A DNA stretch of 64,000 bases from Streptomyces sp. NBC_00353 (GTDB lineage Bacteria > Actinomycetota > Actinomycetes > Streptomycetales > Streptomycetaceae): NCBI RefSeq assembly GCF_036108815.1, contig NZ_CP107985.1:8181501-8245500 (forward strand), read 5' to 3'. How positions within the stretch are numbered: the stretch's first letter is position 1; each line of letters begins with the position of its first letter. The position numbers and the translations under genes were made by a program. Under the pieces are notes generated by a model. That model ran no database searches, had not been told where the DNA came from, and worked only from the letters and a program-made list of their open reading frames with translations. This document shows positions 41,690 to 50,264 of the stretch, piece by piece.

Positions 41690-42763
41690 TCAGGACTTGG
41701 TGACGTCCGTGAGCCGCAAGGTGCTGAGGATCTTCTGGATCGTGGTGTCCGGCAGTTCGCCCTCCACGTCCGCTCCGGCGTAGAGGATCCACGAGGAGTA
41801 CTCACCGTTCTTGTTCTTGAAGGAGAACGCGATCGACTTGCCGTCGCTGTCGCACTTCTTCTTCTTGGTGACGCCGGGCGCGGTGGCCGTGACGACACTG
41901 CCGGTGACACCGGACTTGGTGGTGTACGGCTTGGGCTTGCCGATCTTGATAGTGCCCTTCGGCATGTGCTGCGCGTAGGCGGCCCACACCCAGTTCGCGG
42001 CCTCGTTCGTTGCGGCCTCGTCGGTGCTCTTCGCACCCTGGGCGCCCTTGGTGCCGACCCCGGCCAGGCTCATGTCCTCCTTGGTGCCGTCCTTGTCGGC
42101 ATCGTCGACGCACCACTTGCTCTTGTAGTACGCCGGTGCGGAGAAGCCGACCGCGGGCGACCCGTCCCCCTTCTTGTCGTCCTCGAAGAAGGAGAATATT
42201 CCGGGTGCGGCGACCTCCCAGTCACCGGGCACGTCGAACTGGGTGCCCCACTTGGGGTTGGTGACGACCTTCCAGCCGGCGATGAGGGGCTTGGCGTCCC
42301 CGTCGGTGCCGCGCGGGTTCGCCTCGGGCGAGGACGCGCCGTCGGACGGCTTCGGGGAGGACGACGACTTCCCGCCACCGGCGACGTCCGTGCCGCCCTT
42401 GTCGTCCTTCTTGTTCATCACCACGACACCGGTGACCACGGCGGCCACGACCACGGCGGTGGCCGCGACGATCGCGACGACGGTCGTCGACTTCTTCTTG
42501 TTGTCGCCCGGCTGCGGCGCACCGGGCACCGCGTACTGCGGCACGGTCGGCTGCTGGTACGGGTTCGGCTGCGGATATCCCGGCTGCCCCTGCTGCGGAT
42601 AACCCGGCTGCTGCCCCTGCTGCGGGTAACCGGGCTGGCCCTGCTGCTGATATCCCGGCTGCTGATAGGGATTCGGCTGCTGGTACCCCGGCTGCTGATA
42701 CGGGTTCTGACTCTGGTCCTGCGGGTTCTGCTCGCCCCCGGGCGGCTGCTGTCCTGGCCACAT
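41690..42763 (-). CDS. PQ-rich single-pass membrane protein with extracellular domain
   Basis: A 357-residue protein. Residues 1-88 are a disordered Pro/Gln/Gly/Tyr repeat region (repeats of the type QQPGYPQQGQ), about 92-116 a single membrane helix (TTVVAIVAATAVVVAAVVTG), then a Ser/Asp linker and an extracellular domain from about 155 to 357 with WKVVTNPKWGTQFDVPGDWE and two cysteines that may pair. The Q/P-rich cytosolic tail is typical of Streptomyces membrane proteins. No enzyme motif is seen. A role in envelope sensing or structure is possible but not shown. Confidence 0.8.
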   Translation of the reverse strand: MWPGQQPPGGEQNPQDQSQNPYQQPGYQQPNPYQQPGYQQQGQPGYPQQGQQPGYPQQGQPGYPQPNPYQQPTVPQYAVPGAPQPGDNKKKSTTVVAIVAATAVVVAAVVTGVVVMNKKDDKGGTDVAGGGKSSSSPKPSDGASSPEANPRGTDGDAKPLIAGWKVVTNPKWGTQFDVPGDWEVAAPGIFSFFEDDKKGDGSPAVGFSAPAYYKSKWCVDDADKDGTKEDMSLAGVGTKGAQGAKSTDEAATNEAANWVWAAYAQHMPKGTIKIGKPKPYTTKSGVTGSVVTATAPGVTKKKKCDSDGKSIAFSFKNKNGEYSSWILYAGADVEGELPDTTIQKILSTLRLTDVTKS

Positions 42764-42901
42764 GGCGAGTAACGATAGAGGGGTGGCGGCCGGTCGGCTA
42801 CGGCCGCCCCCGTGAGGGCACGGTCAAGGTGGCCGCCACGTGGTCGCCCTGAGGCGAGTGGGGGTGGTCAAACAGTTCTACTCGTGAGTAACATTCGGCG
42901 C

Positions 42902-43354
42902 ATGAGCGCTGAACAGATGACAGTCGGAGACATGCTCGTCGCCACCGTTCCGATGGCCAGGACCCTCAATCTGGAGTTCCTCGAGACGACCGCGGAGCGT
43001 GCGGTCGTCCGCATGCCCGACCAGGCCGACTACCACAACCACGTCGGCGGACCGCATGCCGGAGCGATGTTCACGCTCGCCGAGTCGGCGAGCGGCGCGA
43101 TCGTCATCGCCGCCTTCGGCGACCAGATGTCGCGCGCCGTACCGCTCGCCGTGAAGGCGGAGATCGGCTACAAGAAGCTGGCGATGGGTGTCGTCACCGC
43201 GACCGCGACCCTGGGCCGGCCGGTGGCGGACGTCGTCGCCGAACTCGACGAGGGCAAGCGGCCCGAATTCCCCGTCACCATCGAGATCCAGCGCGCGGAC
43301 GGTGCGGTGACCGGTGAGATGACCGTCGTCTGGACGCTCCGCCCGAACGCCTGA
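42902..43354 (+). CDS. Hotdog-fold (DUF4442/PaaI-like) protein
   Basis: A 150-residue hotdog-fold protein (YHNHVGGPHAGAMFTLAESA at about 41-60, the helix bearing the family HxGxxF-like motif). Such proteins are acyl-CoA thioesterases or close relatives; the substrate cannot be read from sequence. ATG 42902 (MSAEQMTVGDML) fits the fold; the frame from 42812 extends into the promoter. A terminator follows at 43374-43410. Confidence 0.85.
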   Translation: MSAEQMTVGDMLVATVPMARTLNLEFLETTAERAVVRMPDQADYHNHVGGPHAGAMFTLAESASGAIVIAAFGDQMSRAVPLAVKAEIGYKKLAMGVVTATATLGRPVADVVAELDEGKRPEFPVTIEIQRADGAVTGEMTVVWTLRPNA

Positions 43355-43373
43355 GGACCGCATCGCCCGACCT

Positions 43374-43410
43374 GGGCCGTCCCACCCCTGACGAGGGCGT
43401 GGGGCGGCCC
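43374..43410 (+). terminator. Terminator after the hotdog gene
   Basis: GGGCCGTCCCA / TGGGGCGGCCC, an 11-bp stem with one G-U pair and a 15-base loop. Confidence 0.75.
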
Positions 43411-43510
43411 TTCGCGCTGTCCGGGCAGGTGGTGCGACGGGTAGGCTGCCCGGCGTGCGCCGAGGAGTTGCCCGGCGGGCGACAGCACATCAGTACGGGA
43501 GGAATCGGCG

Positions 43511-44170
43511 TTGCACATCCAGGAGTGGCTGGAGACGGTCCCCGCGGTCAGCGTGTACGTCCTGGTGGGCGTCGTCATCGGTCTGGAGAGCCTGGGCATT
43601 CCGCTGCCCGGTGAGATCGTCCTCGTCAGCGCGGCACTGCTGGCCGCCGGGCACAGCGGCATCAACCCGGTGATCCTCGGCGCCTGCGCCTCCGCCGGAG
43701 CGATCATCGGGGACTCGATCGGGTACGCGATCGGGCGCAGGGGCGGCCGGCCGCTGCTCGCGTGGCTCGGCGGCAAGTTCCCCAAACACTTCGGTGCGGA
43801 CCAGATCGCCATGGCGGAACGGTCGTTCCAGAAGTGGGGCATGTGGGCGGTGTTCTTCGGCCGCTTCGTCGCACTGCTGCGTATCTTCGCCGGACCGCTG
43901 GCCGGCGTCCTGCGGATGCCGTACTGGAAGTTCCTGATCGCCAATGTGCTCGGCGGCATCGTCTGGGCGGGCGGCACCACGGCCGTCATCTACTCGGTGG
44001 GGGTCGTCGCCGAGGCCTGGCTGAAGCGCTTCTCCTGGCTCGGACTGGTGGTCGCGCTGCTGATCGGGCTGACCTCGATGCTGGTCCTCAAGAGCCGCGC
44101 CAAGAAGGCGGCGGCGCAGTCCGGGGAGCGCACCGCAGCCGAGCCGGAAACGGTGCCGGCGGCGGACTGA
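43511..44170 (+). CDS. DedA-family membrane protein
   Basis: A 219-residue DedA/SNARE-associated membrane protein: ESLGIPLPGEIVLVSAALLA near 30-49, the acidic and basic residues of the core (GDSIGYAIGRRGG; FFGRFVALLRIFAGPLAGVL), and C-terminal helices before a charged tail. DedA proteins are linked to undecaprenyl-phosphate or lipid flipping and membrane potential upkeep. TTG 43511 is the start, with GGAGGA at a good distance. A second VTT-type protein lies at 36117. Confidence 0.92.
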   Translation: MHIQEWLETVPAVSVYVLVGVVIGLESLGIPLPGEIVLVSAALLAAGHSGINPVILGACASAGAIIGDSIGYAIGRRGGRPLLAWLGGKFPKHFGADQIAMAERSFQKWGMWAVFFGRFVALLRIFAGPLAGVLRMPYWKFLIANVLGGIVWAGGTTAVIYSVGVVAEAWLKRFSWLGLVVALLIGLTSMLVLKSRAKKAAAQSGERTAAEPETVPAAD

Positions 44171-44176
44171 GTCGCC

Positions 44177-44195
44177 GGCCCGGCTGCCTCGGGCC
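44177..44195. terminator. Weak hairpin between convergent genes
   Basis: GGCCCG-GCTGCCT-CGGGCC, six pairs, between DedA and the carbonic anhydrase gene. Confidence 0.4.
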
Positions 44196-44212
44196 GACGG
44201 CTCGTACGGCGC

Positions 44213-44743
44213 TCAGCCCTGATGCGCCCGGCGGTGCGCCTTGGCCAGCTCGACGTAGCCCACCGCGTTGAACTTGATGCCCTCGAGCTCCTCCTCGGTC
44301 AGCTCGCGCTTGACCTTGGCCGGCACGCCCGCGACGAGCGAACCGGGCGGCACCTGCATCCCCTGCGGTACCAGCGCCTGAGCGGCGATCAGCGAACCGG
44401 CGCCGATGTGCGCCCCATTGAGAACCGTGGCCCCCATGCCGACCAGGACGTCGTCCTCGACGGTGCAGCCGTGCAGTACCGCGTTGTGGCCGACCGAGAC
44501 GCGCTCGCCGACCGTGACGGGGAAGCCGGGGTCGGCATGGACGCTGCAGTTGTCCTGGATGTTGCTGTCGGCACCGATGGTGATGGGAGCGCAGTCGGCC
44601 CGCAGCACCGCCTGGTACCACGCGCTGGAGCCCGCGGCCATGGTGACCTCGCCGATCACGACGGACGTCGGTGCGGCGAAGGCCGCCACGTCGATGTCCG
44701 GTTCGTGGCCGCCCATGCCCGTGATCAACGCCTGCTCTGCCAT
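44213..44743 (-). CDS. Gamma-class carbonic anhydrase-like protein
   Basis: A 176-residue left-handed beta-helix protein. Zinc-ligand histidines are His69 (SVHADPG), His86 (VGHNAVL) and His91 (LHGC), spaced as in gamma-carbonic anhydrases and their CaiE/YrdA relatives. It may hydrate CO2 or be a non-carbonic homologue; activity is not certain. GGAGG precedes ATG 44743, and the frame upstream is spurious. Confidence 0.9.
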   Translation of the reverse strand: MAEQALITGMGGHEPDIDVAAFAAPTSVVIGEVTMAAGSSAWYQAVLRADCAPITIGADSNIQDNCSVHADPGFPVTVGERVSVGHNAVLHGCTVEDDVLVGMGATVLNGAHIGAGSLIAAQALVPQGMQVPPGSLVAGVPAKVKRELTEEELEGIKFNAVGYVELAKAHRRAHQG

Positions 44744-44921
44744 CGCCCGTTCCTCCGTGCTCCGGTTCGTTCGGCCGCGTGGTCCGGCCGCCGTTGTTCG
44801 TTCCCCTGGCTCGGTCGAGCCAGGGGAACGGTATGCGAAGGCCGTTCCCGCGCCGCGGAGTGGGGTGAACATCACAGGACACCGCGGTGATCGTTCCGGC
44901 CGTGCCGACTACCGTGAGCGA

Positions 44922-45662
44922 GTGCCGAAGAACAGCAACACGTTCTCATCCCTCACCGCCTGGCGGCGCCGTGTCCTGTCCCGCGCCGTCCATCGCGGTT
45001 GGCGTGCGATCCAGGAAGCAGGCGCGATCACCGCGCAGCACCCGGGCGGGCTCCGCTTCGGCCGCATCGGTGAAGGGACCCGACTGGCCTTCCCGCAGGG
45101 CACCGTCTTCGGTGAGCCGTGGATCGAGCTCGGCGGCCACTGCATCATCGGTGAGCAGGTCACCCTGACTGCCGGACTGATGCCGGACCTGGACCTCGGC
45201 TCCGAGCCGATCCTGACCCTGGGGGACGGCGTGGTGCTCGGCCGCGGCAGTCATGTCGTCGCCGACACCACGGTGACCATCGGCTCGAACACGTACTGCG
45301 GGCCGTACGTGTACATCACGTCCACCAACCACAGCTACGACGATCCGCACGAGCCGGTCGGCAGACAGTGGCCACGCATGGAGCCGGTCGCCATCGGGCC
45401 GGGCTGCTGGATCGGCACGGGTGCGGTGATCCTGCCGGGGGCCCGGCTCGGCCGCAACGTCGTGGTCGCGGCAGGCGCGGTGGTACGCGGAGAGGTGCCC
45501 GACCACGCGGTGGTGGCCGGGGCGCCGGCACGTGTCGTACGCAGCTGGGACCCGGTGAAGGGCTGGCAGCCGCCCCTGCGTACCCCTGCTCCGGTGCCGA
45601 TCCCGGCCGATGTCACGCCCGAACAGCTGCTGGCCGTCGCGGAACTCGAGGAAAGGTCCTGA
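44922..45662 (+). CDS. Hexapeptide-repeat acyltransferase
   Basis: A 246-residue left-handed beta-helix acetyl/acyltransferase of the WbbJ/MaeA type. Hexapeptide turns run from about residue 50 to 205 (IGPGCWIGTGAVILPGARLG), with a catalytic-type His in TSTNHSYDDP, the usual active site of this family. Donor and acceptor are unknown; sugar or cell-wall O-acetylation is typical. GTG 44922 has no strong RBS, so the message may be leaderless. A complete terminator follows the stop codon at once. Confidence 0.83.
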   Translation: MPKNSNTFSSLTAWRRRVLSRAVHRGWRAIQEAGAITAQHPGGLRFGRIGEGTRLAFPQGTVFGEPWIELGGHCIIGEQVTLTAGLMPDLDLGSEPILTLGDGVVLGRGSHVVADTTVTIGSNTYCGPYVYITSTNHSYDDPHEPVGRQWPRMEPVAIGPGCWIGTGAVILPGARLGRNVVVAAGAVVRGEVPDHAVVAGAPARVVRSWDPVKGWQPPLRTPAPVPIPADVTPEQLLAVAELEERS

Positions 45663-45708
45663 GGGCTGCCCCGTAATCCCCGGCCCGCCAGGGATTACGG
45701 GGCAGCCC
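45663..45708. terminator. Complete bidirectional terminator
   Basis: GGGCTGCCCCGTAATCCC (45663-45680) and its exact complement (45691-45708), 18 bp with a 10-base loop. The right arm is identical to 4313-4330. Confidence 0.9.
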
Positions 45709-45722
45709 CTGCGGCCGGCTTC

Positions 45723-46589
45723 CTACCCGGTGGCGAGCAGTACGGTCCCCACCAGGGCCAGACCGGCCCCCGCCGCCTGCACCGCGCGCAGCCGTTCGCC
45801 CAGGACGCCGCGGGCGGCCAGGGCCGTGACCACCGGATAGAGCGAGGCCAGGACGGCGGCCACGGTGACCGGGCCGTGCTGCGCGGCGATCGAGTAGGTG
45901 CCGTTGGCCGCGACATCGGCGAGGCCGACGAAGGCCAGGGCGGGCAGCGTGGCCAGCAGTACGGCCGCCCCGCCCTCCTCGGGCAGCGCGCGCGCCCCGC
46001 GCCGTACCGATACGTACAGTGCAGCGCCGCCGACCGCGATGTTGGTGAGGCGCTGCACGAAGAGCGCCAGGAACAGCCCGGTGACCGTCGTGGACGCCTC
46101 CGCGATGAGCGACATCACCGCCCCGAAGCCGAATGCGGCCACCAGCGTCAGCAGCACCGCCTGCCGCTGCACCGGTGCTCCGCGCAGCTCCGGTCCACCG
46201 GCCAGCACGATGCCCGCGATCGCGACGCCGACCCCGGCGAACTGCAGCAGCCCGGGCCGCTCGCCGATGACCAGTCCGACACTCACCGGCACCGCGACGC
46301 CCAGCGAGCCGAGTGGCGAGACGACCCCCATGGGGCCGAGCGCCAGCGCCTTGTAGAAGCTCAGCATGGCCACCGGGCCGACGGCACCGGCGGCCACGGC
46401 GAACCAGAGCTGACCGCCGGCCTCGTTCCAGCCGCCGGTGGCGACCACGATGATGCCCAGTACGACCGCCGCGACGGCCTGCGAGGCGACGACCACGGTG
46501 AGCGCGGGCGTACGCCGGGTGAGCAGCCCGCCGCCGAAGTCGGCCAGCCCCCACAGCAGGCTGGTGGCCAGGGCGAACAGTGCTGTCAT
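45723..46589 (-). CDS. EamA/DMT-family transporter
   Basis: A 288-residue exporter with ten helices in two EamA repeats (LFALATSLLWGLADFGG start; LASLYPVVTALAARGVLGE in the second). ATG 46589 is placed seven bases after GAGG; ATG 46595 is an alternative. It is divergent from an XRE-cupin regulator across 94 bp with a short palindrome, so regulated export of the cupin ligand is likely. It is the fourth EamA protein in the window and not a close copy of the others. Confidence 0.88.
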   Translation of the reverse strand: MTALFALATSLLWGLADFGGGLLTRRTPALTVVVASQAVAAVVLGIIVVATGGWNEAGGQLWFAVAAGAVGPVAMLSFYKALALGPMGVVSPLGSLGVAVPVSVGLVIGERPGLLQFAGVGVAIAGIVLAGGPELRGAPVQRQAVLLTLVAAFGFGAVMSLIAEASTTVTGLFLALFVQRLTNIAVGGAALYVSVRRGARALPEEGGAAVLLATLPALAFVGLADVAANGTYSIAAQHGPVTVAAVLASLYPVVTALAARGVLGERLRAVQAAGAGLALVGTVLLATG

Positions 46590-46683
46590 CGGCATGCCTC
46601 GCAGTACAGTGCGGTGAACGGTTGGGTGCACCACACCGTAGTGCAGTATTTTTGACTCTGTCATCCAGAATATTGGACGGAAT
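46590..46683. promoter_or_regulatory. EamA/XRE-cupin divergent promoter
   Basis: A 94-bp spacer with an A/T-rich centre (GTATTTTTGACT at about 46644) and the short inverted repeat TCCA-GAATAT-TGGA (46665-46678) just before GTG 46684. It is a good operator candidate for the XRE protein. Confidence 0.45.
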
Positions 46684-47256
46684 GTGTCTGACCTCGACCA
46701 GCTCACCCAGTCGCTCGCGCGCAACCTCAAGCGCTGGCGCGGTGAACGTGGCTTCACCCTGGATGCCCTCGCCGCGCGCGCGGGGGTCAGCCGCGGCATG
46801 ATCATCCAGATCGAGCAGGCGCGCACCAATCCGAGTGTCGGCACCACGGTCAAGCTCGCCGACGCCCTGGGCATCAGCATCACCACCCTGCTCGACTACG
46901 AACAGGGATCGCATGTCCGGCTGGTTCCCGAGAACCAGGCGGTGCGCATGTGGTCCACCGAATCGGGCAGTTCCACCACCCTGCTCGTCGGTACGGAGGC
47001 CAGAGGCCCGATCGAACTCTGGTCCTGGCGCCTGATGCCCGGCGACGGCAGCACCTCCGACCCGCACCCCGAAGGCACCGTCGAACTGCTCCACGTCACG
47101 GCGGGAGTGCTCACCCTGGAAGTCGACGGCGAGGCCCATTCCGTACCCGCGGGCACCTCCGCCACCTTCGAGGCGCACCACCCGCACGCCTACCGCAACG
47201 AAGGCTCCGAACCGGCCGAGTTCACGATGGCGGTGTCCATCCCGCCCGTACGCTGA
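46684..47256 (+). CDS. XRE-family regulator with cupin domain
   Basis: A 190-residue regulator: helix-turn-helix at about 8-65 (FTLDALAARAGVSRGMIIQI), then a cupin effector domain at about 105-185 (DPHPEGTVELLHVTAGVLTL). The HTH-cupin class often senses amino acids or polyamine-like ligands and represses a neighbouring exporter. GTG 46684 is the start. It is head-to-head with an EamA gene, its probable target. Confidence 0.92.
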   Translation: MSDLDQLTQSLARNLKRWRGERGFTLDALAARAGVSRGMIIQIEQARTNPSVGTTVKLADALGISITTLLDYEQGSHVRLVPENQAVRMWSTESGSSTTLLVGTEARGPIELWSWRLMPGDGSTSDPHPEGTVELLHVTAGVLTLEVDGEAHSVPAGTSATFEAHHPHAYRNEGSEPAEFTMAVSIPPVR

Positions 47257-47300
47257 GACGCCCGATCGGCCGCCGTACGGTCGCTGTTAGCGTGGCGGGT

Positions 47301-47861
47301 ATGCGCGCACCCATCGGCACCTTCGAGAATGCCGCCCCCGCCGTCGACCGCATCGACCTCCTCACCCCTACGGTCGCCGAGGCCGTGCGCGAGGGGTGGG
47401 GCGGTGTTCCCGCCGACCGGATCCTGCATGTCGACACGGACCCGGAGATCGCGGACACGACGCTCTTCGTCGCCCACCACGGCGCCGATCTGCTCGACCG
47501 GTCGGCCAACTGCGTCGTGGTGGCCGGCAAGCGCGGCGGCGAGGCCACCCTGGCAGCCTGCGTCGTCCTCTCCCGTACGCGCGTCGATGTGAACGGGGCG
47601 GCCCGCAAGCACCTCGGCGCCCGCAAGGCGTCGTTCGCCTCCATGGACACGGCGGTCGGCGAGACCGGCATGGAGTACGGGGGCATCACCCCGATCGGAC
47701 TCCCGGCCGGCTGGCCGCTGCTGCTCGACCCCGCAGTGGTGGACGAGGAGTGGGTACTGATCGGCAGCGGCAGCCGCCGGGGCAAGCTGATCGTCCCGGG
47801 GAAGGCGCTCGCAGCACTGCCGAACGCGGTACTCGTCGAGGGGCTCGGCGTCACGGTGTGA
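47301..47861 (+). CDS. YbaK/aminoacyl-tRNA deacylase-domain protein
   Basis: A 186-residue YbaK/ProX-type protein. The family hydrolyses mischarged tRNA (editing of Cys-, Ala- or Pro-tRNA); here GGITPIGLPAGWPLLLDP and KASFASMDTAVGET correspond to family regions, with a catalytic Lys likely in NGAARKHLGARK. ATG 47301 is used; the frame from 46950 overlaps the XRE gene. Editing specificity cannot be told from sequence. Confidence 0.85.
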   Translation: MRAPIGTFENAAPAVDRIDLLTPTVAEAVREGWGGVPADRILHVDTDPEIADTTLFVAHHGADLLDRSANCVVVAGKRGGEATLAACVVLSRTRVDVNGAARKHLGARKASFASMDTAVGETGMEYGGITPIGLPAGWPLLLDPAVVDEEWVLIGSGSRRGKLIVPGKALAALPNAVLVEGLGVTV

Positions 47862-47961
47862 GGCGCCGACGCTGCTGTTCGAAGTCGTCGCGGTGCCGAG
47901 GTCCGCGCAACTCGACGGAGGCGGCGGCAAGCACCGGGAACCGAGGGGGCGTTCGGCCCCG

Positions 47962-48795
47962 TTACGGCCGCGCCGCCCGGTAGGACGGAAGCCGGCGGGT
48001 CGCGAAGTCCACCGCGTCGGTGAAGCGGAAGAGCCGTGCGGTCGCCGAGCCCACCGTGCCGGTGCGTACCGCAGTGCCGTCGGCCGTGCGCTCGAACTCC
48101 GCCCCCAGCGCGGCGAAGTCGCTGTCGTCCAGCGCGACGTCCTCGTACTCCCACCAGTGGCGCCTGCCTCCGGTGGTCACCACACAGCGGTAGCTGCGGC
48201 GGGGCGGGTCGGGGACGCGGTACTCGCCGAGGTGGAACGCGGTGCAGGAGTCGAAGCCGGTGCCCAGCAGCAGCACTTGAGCCCGTACGTCATAGAGGCA
48301 GGCCAGCGGCGAGTCCTCGCCGAGATGGCAGTCGGGGCGGTGGTGCGCGACGAGCTCCTCGGCCAGGGGGCCCAGCGCGGTGAACGACGTCTGGGGGTGG
48401 CCGCTGCGCGCGGCCCCCGGCGTCTGTCGTACGGCCTCCGAGAGGCGGCCCATCGACGGGGCGGCCGACGTCGCCCGGTCGAAGGGCGGCATGCTCGCCC
48501 GCACAGCCTCCCGGGCCGGGGCGCCGAGGCCGCGCACCCGCTCGCGGTAGTGCGGGGACGTATCGGAGTTCTCCGGTGTGAACGACGGGACGACCAGGGT
48601 GCCGTCCGCGCCGATCGCGTCCCGAAGTGCGCCTGTCACCGCTCGTACCCCGCCGCTCACGGCTCCCGTCGCGCGCATCGACGCATGCACCATGAGGACA
48701 CCGCCCCGCGCCACACCGAGTTCGGACAGCTCATCGGCCAGCCGGCTTCGTCGGTGGGGAACGGTCAGGACGGCGGACGCACCGGTAACACTCAC
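47962..48795 (-). CDS. AAC(3)-family N-acetyltransferase
   Basis: A 277-residue aminoglycoside 3-N-acetyltransferase-like protein. The family hallmarks LMVHASMRATGAVSGG, GTLVVPSFTPENSD and VLLLGTGFDSCTAFHLGEYR are intact. Chromosomal AAC(3) genes occur in Streptomyces, sometimes as self-protection or as acetylators of other amines, so resistance is possible but not demonstrated. GTG 48795 has GGGAGAA nine bases upstream; the longer frame from 48840 is less likely. No aminoglycoside gene cluster lies nearby. Confidence 0.87.
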   Translation of the reverse strand: MSVTGASAVLTVPHRRSRLADELSELGVARGGVLMVHASMRATGAVSGGVRAVTGALRDAIGADGTLVVPSFTPENSDTSPHYRERVRGLGAPAREAVRASMPPFDRATSAAPSMGRLSEAVRQTPGAARSGHPQTSFTALGPLAEELVAHHRPDCHLGEDSPLACLYDVRAQVLLLGTGFDSCTAFHLGEYRVPDPPRRSYRCVVTTGGRRHWWEYEDVALDDSDFAALGAEFERTADGTAVRTGTVGSATARLFRFTDAVDFATRRLPSYRAARP

Positions 48796-48865
48796 AGCGG
48801 GACATTCTCCCAGCCGTTCGGCATGTGTGACACCCCGCACATTCGGCCGAGGCGTGGCACCCCGC

Positions 48866-49291
48866 TCATCCGTCCAGGCGGGGGATCTCGATCGCGGGGC
48901 AGTGGTCCATCACCATGGCGACCCCGGCCGCCCGCGTGCGTTCGTACGCAGCTTCGTCGATCACGCCGAGCTGGAACCAGACCGCCTTCGCGCCGAGCGT
49001 GACCGCCTCGTCCGCGACGGCGCCCGCCAGTTCGCTGTTGACGAAGACGTCCACCACATCGACCGGGAACGGGATGTCGGCCAGCGACGCATAGCCCTCC
49101 TCGCCGTGCACCCGTTCCGCCTTGGGGTGCACCGGGACCACGCGCTTACCGAAGCGCTGGAGGACCGCGGCGACGCGGTAGGCCGCGCGGGACTCGTTGT
49201 TGGACAGTCCCACCACGGCCCAGGTGTCGCCCGTGTCCCGGAGAATCCTGCGGATCGTCTCCGTCTCGGTCCCCGCTGCGTCTGCATACAT
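48866..49291 (-). CDS. CoA-binding domain protein (YccU-like)
   Basis: A 141-residue Rossmann-type CoA-binding protein. The nucleotide-loop region reads WAVVGLSNNESRAAY, and the C-terminal motif has FQLGVIDEAAYERTRAAGV with a conserved Gln/Gly region. Such small proteins may be redox- or CoA-linked accessory factors; no reaction is assigned. ATG 49291 (MYADAAGTE) is used. It is divergent from the YigZ-like gene. Confidence 0.85.
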   Translation of the reverse strand: MYADAAGTETETIRRILRDTGDTWAVVGLSNNESRAAYRVAAVLQRFGKRVVPVHPKAERVHGEEGYASLADIPFPVDVVDVFVNSELAGAVADEAVTLGAKAVWFQLGVIDEAAYERTRAAGVAMVMDHCPAIEIPRLDG

Positions 49292-49349
49292 GATTCGCTC
49301 AACGGACAGCGGTCGTGGGCCATTCCCGCCTTGCGCATAGGGTGGCCGG

Positions 49350-49976
49350 ATGCAGGAGCAGTACCGGACGGTCGCCCGAGCGGGCGTGCACGAGACCGAG
49401 ATCAACCGATCGCGCTTCATCTGCGCGCTCGCCCCCGCCGCCACCGAGCAGGAGGCGCAGGACTTCGTCGCACGCATCCGCAGGGAACACCCGACCGCCA
49501 GCCACAACTGCTTCGCGTACGTGATCGGCGCCGACGCCTCCGTGCAGAAGGCCAGTGACGACGGCGAGCCCGGCGGCACCGCGGGTGCCCCGATGCTGCA
49601 GATGCTGATGCGCCGCGAGATGCGGTACGTCGTCGCCGTCGTCACCCGCTACTACGGCGGTGTGAAACTCGGCGCCGGGGGACTGATCCGGGCTTACGGA
49701 GGGGTGGTGGGCGAGGCTCTGGACGAGCTCGGCACGATCACCCGACAGCGGTTCCGGCTCGCCACGATCACCGTCGGCCACCAGCGGGCCGGCAGGTTGG
49801 AGAACGATCTGCGCGCCACGGGACTGGCCGTGCGGGAGGTCCGGTACGGGGAAGCGGTGATCATCGAGATCGGACTGCCGGACTCCGATGTCGAGAGCTT
49901 CCGGAGCTGGCTGGCCGATGCGACCGCCGGTGAGGCGCTGCTGGAGCTGGGCGGTGAGGCGTACGGGGACGCCTGA
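49350..49976 (+). CDS. YigZ/IMPACT-family protein
   Basis: A 208-residue UPF0029/IMPACT protein. The N-terminal domain includes SRFICALAPAATEQEAQDFV, HNCFAYVIG and the signature DDGEPGGTAGAPMLQML; the C-terminal ferredoxin-like domain follows from about residue 140. Eukaryotic IMPACT restrains Gcn2; the bacterial function is unclear. Its start is close to the divergent CoA-binding gene. Confidence 0.9.
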   Translation: MQEQYRTVARAGVHETEINRSRFICALAPAATEQEAQDFVARIRREHPTASHNCFAYVIGADASVQKASDDGEPGGTAGAPMLQMLMRREMRYVVAVVTRYYGGVKLGAGGLIRAYGGVVGEALDELGTITRQRFRLATITVGHQRAGRLENDLRATGLAVREVRYGEAVIIEIGLPDSDVESFRSWLADATAGEALLELGGEAYGDA

Positions 49977-50264
49977 TCGCGCCTGGCGGGGTGGGTCGGC
50001 CGCGCTGCGGGACCTCTGGCAGGCGGAACGCCCGGGCGTCGGAACCCAACTCGATCTCATTCGCCGAACATGCCGGAGGTGGTGCGCGGCGATGGGAGAC
50101 TGTGGGCTGTGAGGAAGCAGGTTCGTGAGGGATCAGGGGAACAGCGGCGTTAGCGTGGTCGGTGGCGTCCGTGCAGTCCCGCGCCGGTCCGGTGCGGCTC
50201 CCGGGCACGGCAGGCGCGGACGCTGGGTGCGAAGGAAGCAAAACATGCAGGTCGGAGCCAGGTC

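Noticed and set aside
42530..42740. CRISPR-like short repeats
   Set aside because: The repeats are codons of a Pro/Gln/Gly/Tyr-rich protein segment, not spaced repeats with unique spacers.
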